Source: JAAZKA01 sp034926225
Lineage (GTDB): Bacteria; Bacillota; Clostridia; Oscillospirales; QAMX01
Direction: 5' to 3'
Assembly (NCBI GenBank): GCA_034926225.1
Contig: JAYFRF010000014.1
Span: 1 to 5,163, forward strand
DNA length: 5,163 nt
Shown here: in pieces, positions 1 to 5,163 of the stretch
Numbering within the stretch: the stretch's first letter is position 1
Layout: every line of letters starts with the position of its first letter
Notes under the pieces: model-generated
Told to the model about the DNA's origin: nothing
The model's database searches: none
What the model saw: the letters and a program-made list of their open reading frames with translations, nothing else
Made by a program: the position numbers and the translations under genes

Positions 1-1011
1 CAACACTTAAAACACCCAGCGTCAGCGTTTTTTTGGCGGCGCGCGCGGTTTTCTCCACAGTGCACAGCAAAATCTTGCTCCCGCTGGACGCATAGCAGGC
101 AAACTTCGGGGAGCCGTCCTCGCAAACACCTGTGGTTTGGACGGCGATGACGTCGTTTGCGATGATGTCCAGCTCTGCAAAGCGGCAAAGCGGCGTCATT
201 TCACCGGTATCGAGCGAAATGCCATATAATACACGGTCGTAGCCGTAGAGATCATATACGCCATCGCCGCCCGCGATGCCGGAGAACGTACAGGGCAACA
301 GCGTTTCCAGCCGTCCCGCGCCGTCAATGCGGGACAGCTTCGTTCCCTTCGTATCGGACGCCAAAAGGAGCATCATGCCGTCGGACGCGCGGGCAAAGCC
401 TGAAAACCCCGCGCAGTCCAGTGAATACCGCAGCTTCGCATCCGCGCTAAAGGAAAAGATTTTCCCGGCGGTATACAGATAGTAATTGCCGTCCCCGTCC
501 ACCGCGCCATAGGTGCCCGTGCCGTCAAACGGCACGTCCCGCAAGTCCGCTTCGACTGTTACGCCGCCCTGCGCGTCTATCCGGCGCAGAACGTTTTCCT
601 TATAGATATGCAGATCACTGTTCCAACGCTGCTCGACGAACCAGAGCGCGCCGGGCTCCCCCGGAATCGACGCGATCGCGTTGGCAATGGCGTTCTCTTG
701 GAATGCATACGAATGCCGCTCAAAATAGCCCCTTCCGCGGCAATGGAAGCAATAAACAGCGTATTTTTTCCGTTCTCATACCGCACCGCCGTCTGCCAGA
801 AACGTCCGTTGCCGGCTGCGGCGGAACTGGATACATTCAACCAATCCGGCGTCGCGCCGTAGACAGCGGTATACCGCAGAGTGGTATTACCGGTTATGGC
901 GAGCGCCGTTGTACCCGCAAGCCCAGCGATCTGCGAGGAATCCGAAGTGGGAGCGCAGGAGACAAGAAACAACAGGACGAAAATCAGACAAAAAACGCGA
1001 AACACTCTCAT
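1..1011 (-). CDS. Lipoprotein, beta-propeller-like, probable solute-binding C-terminus; frameshifted and partial
   Basis: The start is ATG at 1011, six bases after AAAGGAG (1018-1024), and it overlaps the permease stop as ATGA. Residues 1-19 are a lipoprotein signal: a hydrophobic run, then the lipobox L16-V17-S18-C19, so the protein should be anchored on the outer face of the membrane. The starting frame is good to about residue 94, then hits a stop at 577-579. Adding one base at the C4 run 729-732 restores a frame that stays open to base 1, with propeller-like blades (for example GGDGVYDLYGYDRVLYGIS and TYGAVDGDGNYYLYTAGKIF). The last visible residues, KKTLTLGVLSV, resemble the first strand of family-1 solute-binding domains, which in Clostridia can follow such a propeller; this is inference. 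About 337 residues are visible and the gene continues outside the window. It is either a pseudogene or carries a homopolymer sequencing error. The ligand is unknown. Confidence 0.75.
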
Positions 1012-2222
1012 AAAGCGCTCCTTTCCCGATACAGCAGCGCAACTCCGCCACCAAGAGCGGCTAACACACCCGCAATGTACACAAACGACCGCGCACCGAG
1101 GGTTACAACCGCCTGATACGGCGTGAAAGCCGCGACGGGAGACAGCGCCGCGAGGATGTCCACGCCGGCGGCGGACAGCAGAAACGGCAAGCCGAACAGA
1201 GACGCCGCGAACAGGATGCCAAAACTCGCCTTGCGCGTCCGGCGAGACAGCCAGAGCGTCCAAACGGACACAGCGAACGCCGTTATCAGCTGTAGAAGCG
1301 AGGCGAGCGCAATAAACACGCCGATCGGCAGCCCACGGCTTGAATTCCGGAACGCTTCTGTGTTGCGGGTGTCGCTGACAAACGACAGGCGGTATTTGAC
1401 TAAAAGCGTTGCAAACGGCGCGGCGTACAGGAAAGCCCAGATCAGGGCCGTTAGCGTCACAAGCGCCGCGAGCTTTGCGGCAGCCGTCCTGCCCCGCCCG
1501 CGCGGTGTCGTGCGCACAAGACGGATAAGGCCCGTGTCGTACTCGTGCAGGAACAGGTATACGCAGAATATAAAGATCTCCACTGGGACGAGCAGGTCGC
1601 CGGTACGAAAGGAAGATACCGCGACGACGCCCCGCTCATAGCCGAGCTTTAAGGGAAGCGAGGCAAGCGGCGCGAAATCCTTCGGCGTTTTCTGGATGTT
1701 ATTATTCGAAAAGCTGCCCTTTTTTTCGAAAATAGACGGCTTTAACATCGTATCCGCGCGCGTCTGCATATCTTCGATGAACGAGCGGTACCCCGTGATA
1801 TGCGCAAGCTCCCCCGTCACGATATGGACGGCGTAGGAGAGCCCGTCTCGCGCGACGCGGTCAGTCAGCAAGGGCGAATCGGCATATTTTTCGAGGACGC
1901 CGCCGCTTTCCGCGAGGAGCTCGTCGTACATCTCGCCGAAGAACTCGTTTTCTTCGCTGAGCTGCGCGTACAGGCTCAGCCTTCCGAGCACCGCGAGCTC
2001 CTCCGAAAGCGTTTCCAGCTCGGCATACGCCGCGTCCGGGTCAATGTCTGCATATTTCACCTCCAGCGCGGCGATCTCGTCCCGCCGCTCGAAAAATCCC
2101 GCGTCGGTGCGCCATGACTGCACCGCAAACAGCGCGAGACTGGCACACAGCATCCCCGCCAGCGCGAGCACTGCCGTGCGGCGCCACAGCACCTTATACA
2201 GCTCATACGCGTACTGCTTCAT
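1008..2222 (-). CDS. ABC-2-type transporter permease subunit
   Basis: This 404-residue membrane protein starts at ATG 2222, which overlaps the ATPase stop as ATGA. Only a weak purine stretch precedes it, so coupling to ATPase translation is likely. One membrane helix lies at about residues 16-35. A long extracytoplasmic domain follows (about 36-208), with an acidic, coiled-coil-like stretch at about 44-110 and a conserved-looking element SFSNNNIQKTPKDF at about 170-183. Five further helices lie at about 209-226, 250-275, 299-325, 333-353 and 379-398. The cytoplasmic loop EYDTGLIRLVRTTPRGRGR (about 227-245) fits the ABC-2 family pattern in which E..TG and a GR motif precede a helix and contact the ATPase. 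The sequence is complete with no internal damage. A longer open frame reaches 2513 but lies inside the ATPase gene. The substrate is not deducible; exporters of peptides or lipids use this fold. Confidence 0.88.
   Translation of the reverse strand: MKQYAYELYKVLWRRTAVLALAGMLCASLALFAVQSWRTDAGFFERRDEIAALEVKYADIDPDAAYAELETLSEELAVLGRLSLYAQLSEENEFFGEMYDELLAESGGVLEKYADSPLLTDRVARDGLSYAVHIVTGELAHITGYRSFIEDMQTRADTMLKPSIFEKKGSFSNNNIQKTPKDFAPLASLPLKLGYERGVVAVSSFRTGDLLVPVEIFIFCVYLFLHEYDTGLIRLVRTTPRGRGRTAAAKLAALVTLTALIWAFLYAAPFATLLVKYRLSFVSDTRNTEAFRNSSRGLPIGVFIALASLLQLITAFAVSVWTLWLSRRTRKASFGILFAASLFGLPFLLSAAGVDILAALSPVAAFTPYQAVVTLGARSFVYIAGVLAALGGGVALLYRERSAL
1018..1024 (-). promoter_or_regulatory. Ribosome binding site of the downstream lipoprotein gene
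   Basis: The minus strand reads AAAGGAG, six bases before ATG at 1011. The site lies inside the last codons of the permease gene, so the lipoprotein can be translated both by coupling and by independent initiation. Confidence 0.8.
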
Positions 2223-3100
2223 GTCGCGTCCCCGCTTCCGAAGTGGTACAGATACACGTCCTCGAGCGTCGGACGTACGGGCTTCGCGCCCTCCGGCGCG
2301 TCCGTGCCGTCCACCAGCACGATGCGCGCTTCGACACGATTTTCCCCGGACACCGCGAGATTCGACACGGTGTATCCCGACAGCCCGTGCACGTCCTCCG
2401 CCGCGATGTCCAGCGTGACGACGCGTCCGTCGATCTCCCGGAGCAGCGCATGCGCCGGAGCGGCGGCGAGGAGCTTCCCCTTTTTGAGTAGTACGACGGT
2501 GCCCGCGATGCATTCGACGTCGGAAACGACGTGCGTCGCGAGCAGGACGATCTTGTCGCGGGCGATCTCACTTAAAAAATTGCGGATACGGATGCGCTCG
2601 CGGGGGTCAAGACCGGCGGTCGGCTCGTCGAGGACGAGGATTTTCGGGTCGTCGAGCAGCGCCTGCGCGATGAGGACGCGCTGCTTCATGCCGCCGGAGA
2701 ACGCGCCGAGTCTTTTATGCGCGTCGTCCCGGAGATTCACGAGCCGCAGCAGCGTATCGATCTGCCGCGCGGCGTTGGGTTTTCGCATCCCCTTGAGTGA
2801 GGCCATATACCACAAAAAACGGTTCGTGGTGAAGTCGTCGTACAGCCCCTGATGCTGCGGGCTGTAGCCGACGAGCCTGCGATACGCAGCGCCGAGCTTT
2901 CGGATATCCGTACCGTTCCACGAAACGCTGCCCCCGGTCGGCGCAAGGGTATCCGTAATGATATTCATCATCGTACTCTTTCCCGAGCCATTCGGCCCGA
3001 GGATACCGTATACGCCGGGCGAAAGCGAGAGCGTCACGTCGTCGAGCGACGTGTGGGACGCGTGGGGGTAGAGATGGGTGAGGTTGGTGAGTGTGAGCAT
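2219..3100 (-). CDS. ABC transporter ATP-binding protein
   Basis: This 293-residue cytoplasmic ATPase powers the permease encoded immediately downstream. The start at ATG 3100 is chosen because AAGGAGG (3107-3113) sits six bases before it; a longer reading from 3139 would span that site. All nucleotide-binding motifs are present: Walker A GPNGSGKST (35-43), Q-loop Q82, signature FSGGM (134-138), Walker B ILVLDEP (154-160) and the switch histidine H190 (LLATH). A C-terminal extension (about 215-293) ending in TLEDVYLYHFG is the usual tail of ABC-2 exporter ATPases. The stop overlaps the permease start by four bases. The upstream lipoprotein gene ends 31 bases before the start, and the gap holds the ribosome binding site, so all these genes may share one transcript. 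Part of a close paralogue survives at 4781-4882. Confidence 0.95.
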   Translation of the reverse strand: MLTLTNLTHLYPHASHTSLDDVTLSLSPGVYGILGPNGSGKSTMMNIITDTLAPTGGSVSWNGTDIRKLGAAYRRLVGYSPQHQGLYDDFTTNRFLWYMASLKGMRKPNAARQIDTLLRLVNLRDDAHKRLGAFSGGMKQRVLIAQALLDDPKILVLDEPTAGLDPRERIRIRNFLSEIARDKIVLLATHVVSDVECIAGTVVLLKKGKLLAAAPAHALLREIDGRVVTLDIAAEDVHGLSGYTVSNLAVSGENRVEARIVLVDGTDAPEGAKPVRPTLEDVYLYHFGSGDAT

Positions 3101-3106
3101 GGGCAG

Positions 3107-3113
3107 CCTCCTT
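3107..3113 (-). promoter_or_regulatory. Strong ribosome binding site of the ATPase gene
   Basis: The minus strand reads AAGGAGG here, six bases before ATG at 3100. It decides the start of the ATPase and rules out the longer reading from 3139. Confidence 0.85.
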
Positions 3114-3131
3114 TCAGGGAAAGAGCACAAG

Positions 3132-4040
3132 CTAATCAACGCCGAATTGCTCGATCAACTTTGTTAATGAGATATGCCCGGAATCAACCTGCGTAAGATC
3201 AAAGTAGTAAATGGCCGTCGAAGTCTCCCTACATCCATTGATCTCCCGGCCGGTCAGCGCCACATCAACGATAAACGCATACTTTCTCGGGCTGACGTAC
3301 AAACCACGTATGCCCTTCAGTTCTGTGCCGAAATCCTGCGAAATCAAAAGCTTTCCATCGGTATCATAAACGGTAAAACAACTGCTAAAATAGGATGTTT
3401 CGCTCTCTTTAAGACGATAGAACCGCTTCCCGTCGGACTGCATGGTTGCTAAAAGACCCAAAGATTCGTAAGGGTTGTCGGGAACGATCTCCGCAACGCC
3501 GCCAGATAGAGGAACTTGATAGGCTACATAGCTAGAGCTTTCGGAGAGTTCCCAAAAGGACAGCGTATTCCCTTCCACACGGAGATTTGTAATATAGGTA
3601 GCAGCTTCATCAACGTTTGTGAAAATAGTCTGCGGCTCGCTTTTATGTCCGTGTAAAGAGTAGGCTTTTATGCAATCATGCTTGATCAGCGATTCGTCAT
3701 AATATGTATCAGCGATGTAGAACATCCCCCGATGGACCACCATACAGTCCGCCATACCAAAATGTGTCTGGAGACCGGTGATAACTTCCCTGCGAGAAGA
3801 CCCGTCAGCGGAGACCTCATACAGGGAAGCGATGGCTTTATTTGAAGCGGTGGTATAGACATAGACCTGTCCCTCCGACCAGAAAACCTGCCCGCCATAG
3901 TAGTTGGTGCGATTAAAGTAAGCGTTGCACAGAGCAAGGTGCGCCTCGTCGGTTTCTTCATTGTGTTTGCAGTTGGGCTTGGCGCAGAGCGGTACGGGCT
4001 CCATCGTGCTTTCGTCACAGTAATATAAAAAGCTATCCAT
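3132..4040 (-). CDS. Beta-propeller-like lipoprotein body, 5'-truncated
   Basis: The frame is open from 4094 to a TAG stop at 3132-3134; the first ATG is at 4040 and has no ribosome binding site. Upstream of that ATG the frame still looks coding (FFACSENGYYFF leads into MDSFLYYCDE), so 4040 is probably not the native start. The motif LCAKPNCKHN at about residues 18-27 is typical of surface lipoproteins in Clostridia, where it follows a GYYF strand; this is recalled family knowledge. The rest is rich in short beta strands with aromatic pairs (GMFYIADTYYDE, KRFYRLKESE, TAIYYFDLTQ), as in propeller repeats. No signal peptide or lipobox is joined to this frame; a possible detached one lies at 4091-4150. 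It ends 31 bases before the ATPase start and was probably the surface partner of the ABC pair. It is likely a pseudogene, and the ligand is unknown. Confidence 0.65.
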   Translation of the reverse strand: MDSFLYYCDESTMEPVPLCAKPNCKHNEETDEAHLALCNAYFNRTNYYGGQVFWSEGQVYVYTTASNKAIASLYEVSADGSSRREVITGLQTHFGMADCMVVHRGMFYIADTYYDESLIKHDCIKAYSLHGHKSEPQTIFTNVDEAATYITNLRVEGNTLSFWELSESSSYVAYQVPLSGGVAEIVPDNPYESLGLLATMQSDGKRFYRLKESETSYFSSCFTVYDTDGKLLISQDFGTELKGIRGLYVSPRKYAFIVDVALTGREINGCRETSTAIYYFDLTQVDSGHISLTKLIEQFGVD

Positions 4041-4090
4041 AAAGAAGTAATAGCCATTTTCGGAGCAGGCAAAGAAAATAGGGTAAAAAA

Positions 4091-4150
4091 TTAATTAAAA
4101 AAGCAAGCCGATAGCAGCGCCAATACACGCATCGTACGTTTCTTTTTCAC
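4091..4150 (-). pseudogene. Possible detached lipoprotein signal peptide
   Basis: From GTG at 4150 the minus strand encodes VKKKRTMRVLALLSACFFN and then TAA. This has a basic n-region and a perfect lipobox L-S-A-C, with the Cys codon at 4103-4105. The hydrophobic core is unusually short and no ribosome binding site is visible. It stops in an A/T tract just before the body of the 'CAKPNCKHN' lipoprotein opens in another frame. It may be the original N-terminus of that gene, cut off by deletion and frameshift. The resemblance could also be chance, because another frame here is open too. Confidence 0.35.
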
Positions 4151-4186
4151 CCAGGGGTAGAACGTGATTTGCGCGGCGTTGCCTAA

Positions 4187-4229
4187 AATCTATTCCGATT
4201 CCAGAAACGTTCCGGAATCGGAATAGATT
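4187..4229 (-). terminator. Perfect 16-bp inverted repeat, possible terminator of the protease gene
   Basis: Arms 4187-4202 and 4214-4229 are exact reverse complements, separated by 11 bases. The repeat lies 64 bases beyond the stop of the protease reading frame. On the minus strand the stem runs into a short T run (GATTTTAG), so it could act as a weak intrinsic terminator or as an mRNA-end hairpin. The T run is short, and an operator or the end of a lost element is also possible. Confidence 0.45.
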
Positions 4230-4293
4230 GACCCCGTAACCCGAACTTTATAAATGTTCTAAAACGAAAGTGAACTGCCACCCGATTATAATA

Positions 4294-4797
4294 TTACTTC
4301 ATACTTTCTATAGTATTATAAACTGTTGATGTGACAAGGCACCCATAATTTAACGATGGACTAGCACTCTGTATGACACCCCAGATTATTCCGTCGTAAT
4401 CGTATGCTGGAGAGCCGCTCTGTCCCCCTTCAACATCACAATCTGTATAGAAACGATATGATGAACTGCTATTCATAATACCAGTACACATATACTGTTT
4501 ATAACGCATGCCAGCTTGATCCGGATATCCGCTTGTGATAATGCTTTTGTTATAAATAACTGTTGTATAGCCATACCCGAACCATCCTGTTGTATTACCG
4601 ATTGGACTTTGTGTTTTAATAACACACCAATCAAAGTCAGAACTTTTAGAGTTAATATACTGTTGAGGTATAACCCAACTACTGGGATAATAATATGTAG
4701 AATTTAACCAAGTAGAATCTTGTCTAACGTTAAGTCTCAATTCTTGTGCTGTTTTCGAATATTCGTACCAATATAAACCAAGGACACGCTGCTTCAT
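4294..4797 (-). CDS. Truncated trypsin-fold serine protease (glutamyl endopeptidase/V8-like), fused to an ATPase remnant
   Basis: The ORF has 167 codons from ATG 4797 to TAA 4294-4296. Residues 1-6 (MKQRVL) belong to an ABC ATPase signature region, and the protease part starts at about residue 7. It carries the second half of a chymotrypsin-like S1B fold: catalytic Asp in SSDFDWCVIK (D56), the strand SPIGNTTGWFGY (about 64-75) typical of Bacillus-type glutamyl endopeptidases, catalytic Ser in GGQSGSP (S127), and a C-terminal helix VYNTIESMK. The signal peptide, propeptide and catalytic His region (a TAxHC-type motif) are absent, so an active secreted enzyme is not expected. The gene is visibly AT-rich: 4681-4740 has about 30% G+C, against about 62% at 2461-2520 in the ATPase. 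This suggests separate origin by transfer. I infer a pseudogene with an intact 3' half. Confidence 0.75.
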   Translation of the reverse strand: MKQRVLGLYWYEYSKTAQELRLNVRQDSTWLNSTYYYPSSWVIPQQYINSKSSDFDWCVIKTQSPIGNTTGWFGYGYTTVIYNKSIITSGYPDQAGMRYKQYMCTGIMNSSSSYRFYTDCDVEGGQSGSPAYDYDGIIWGVIQSASPSLNYGCLVTSTVYNTIESMK

Positions 4798-4818
4798 GCC
4801 ACCGGAGAACGCACCGAG
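4781..4818. repeat. 38-bp diverged copy of ATPase segment 2673-2710
   Basis: The two 38-base stretches lie in the same orientation and differ at three positions. Each difference is a third-codon-position change on the minus strand (GGC to GGT twice, CGC to CGT once). The encoded residues LGAFSGGMKQRV are identical. Confidence 0.9.
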
Positions 4819-4882
4819 CTTTAGGATTCCCGTGCTGTTCCACGCGGCGTCCGCCGTCGGCGTATGGGTATCCGTGATGATA
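4781..4882 (-). pseudogene. Remnant of an ABC ATPase gene with an internal in-frame deletion
   Basis: The minus-strand translation begins IITDTHTPT and ends LKLGAFSGGMKQRVLG. The first part aligns with residues 47-70 of the intact ATPase, just after Walker A, and the second with residues 131-143, the ABC signature. The 62 codons between are gone, and so are Walker A, Walker B and the H-loop. Bases 4781-4818 match 2673-2710 at 35 of 38 positions, and all three differences are silent in the protein. Upstream it abuts a lipoprotein fragment, and downstream it reads in frame into the protease. It cannot encode a working ATPase. Confidence 0.85.
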
Positions 4883-5163
4883 TAGGCATCAGTTCAAATT
4901 GTGCTTCAGTATTCAGATCGAACGCGATTCCCTGATTGTCAATAACCATCATCATGCGGCGCGTTTCATCGCCGGTATTTTTTTGCATAAATTGTATATA
5001 TAAATAGTTGTCGTCCGAAGCGATGAGACCAAGCGATTTTAACGGAAGGCTTTGCGCGGGGATCCACCCGACAGGGTTTTCGCCGTTCAGCTCCGCTTTC
5101 ATCAAGCAGACGGAGGAATCCCGGTATCCGGCGACAATCAGACCATCGGAGAAAGGCGCGAAA
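4821..5163 (-). pseudogene. Beta-propeller-like lipoprotein fragment, partial, 3' end replaced
   Basis: The frame is open from the window edge, so the gene starts outside. The visible residues run from FAPFSDGLIVAGYRDSS through GLIASDDNYLYIQFM to DNQGIAFDLNTEAQFELMPI. They look like propeller strands of a surface lipoprotein similar in style to the two others in the window. Lipoprotein-like sequence ends at about 4883. After that the frame passes out of phase through the ATPase remnant, giving an Arg-rich tail that stops at 4821-4823. The gene has therefore lost its natural C-terminus. The order lipoprotein then ATPase copies the intact unit at 4094-2219. An in-frame ATG is at 5102 and a TTG at 5105, but neither is likely to be the real start because coding-like sequence continues upstream. 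Confidence 0.6.

Larger units (their letters stand above)
4041..4293. other. Stretch between the protease and lipoprotein frames
   Basis: About 250 bases contain no convincing complete gene. They hold the 16-bp inverted repeat, the possible detached signal peptide, and the mirror-symmetric A/T tract AAAAAATTAATTAAAAAA at 4085-4102. I see no clear promoter driving the minus strand. Confidence 0.6.

Noticed and set aside
577..1263. Minus-strand frame starting at 1263 upstream of the lipoprotein
   Set aside because: Its first 84 codons lie within the permease in another frame and are Arg/Cys-rich. The lipoprotein has its own start at 1011 with a good ribosome binding site and signal peptide.
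1123..1641. Long plus-strand open frames opposite the permease and ATPase (for example 1123-1641, 2304-2852)
   Set aside because: They are shadows of GC-rich minus-strand genes: Arg/Ser/Ala-rich, without motifs or ribosome binding sites, and antisense to clear transporter genes.
3101..3139. Extended start of the ATPase at 3139
   Set aside because: The extension contains the strong ribosome binding site for the ATG at 3100 and overlaps the end of the upstream lipoprotein gene.
3686..4072. Minus-strand 128-codon frame within the lipoprotein body
   Set aside because: It is an out-of-phase reading; the overlapping lipoprotein frame has the recognisable CAKPNCKHN and strand patterns.
4228..4254. 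Plus-strand promoter-like pair TTGACC and TATAAA
   Set aside because: The spacing is only 15 bases, it overlaps the inverted repeat arm, and no plus-strand gene follows it.
4187..5163. Insertion sequence or transposon explaining the protease block
   Set aside because: I see no transposase, no matching terminal repeats at the two edges, and no target-site duplication.

Overview
The window looks like chromosomal DNA from a gut-type Clostridia (Oscillospiraceae/Ruminococcaceae-like Firmicute). The grounds are AAAGGAG-type ribosome binding sites, short Cys-anchored lipoproteins, a 'CxKPNCKHN' lipoprotein motif common in that group, and an ABC-2-type exporter pair. This placement is inferred from gene style and was not searched. 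All genes I can support lie on the minus strand and are transcribed from high to low coordinates.

Layout in transcription order. (1) 5163-4884: a fragment of a beta-propeller-like lipoprotein, entering from outside the window and broken at about 4883. (2) 4882-4781: a scarred remnant of an ABC ATPase gene that has lost 62 codons in frame. (3) 4780-4294: an AT-rich, N-terminally truncated trypsin-fold (glutamyl endopeptidase/V8-like) serine protease, read in frame from the ATPase remnant. (4) 4293-4095: a non-coding stretch with a perfect 16-bp inverted repeat and a possible detached lipoprotein signal peptide. (5) 4094-3132: the body of a 'CAKPNCKHN' beta-propeller-like lipoprotein without an attached signal peptide. 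(6) 3100-2219: an intact ABC ATPase. (7) 2222-1008: an ABC-2-type permease with one large extracytoplasmic domain. (8) 1011-1: a lipoprotein, probably a beta-propeller followed by a solute-binding domain that runs off the edge, with a one-base frameshift at a run of four C (729-732).

Genes 6 to 8 form a tight operon. The ATPase has a strong ribosome binding site, and both ATPase/permease and permease/lipoprotein overlap by ATGA, which implies translational coupling. They probably make one membrane complex: an ATPase, a membrane subunit and a surface lipoprotein. The substrate cannot be read from the sequence.

The main point of interest is the right half. The order lipoprotein then ATPase occurs twice, once nearly intact (4094-2219) and once as wreckage (5163-4781). 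The locus therefore looks like a tandem array of lipoprotein-ABC units, in which the upstream unit has decayed and been joined to a foreign-looking protease fragment. I see no new defence or biosynthetic system here. The interest lies in gene decay, fusion and duplication.
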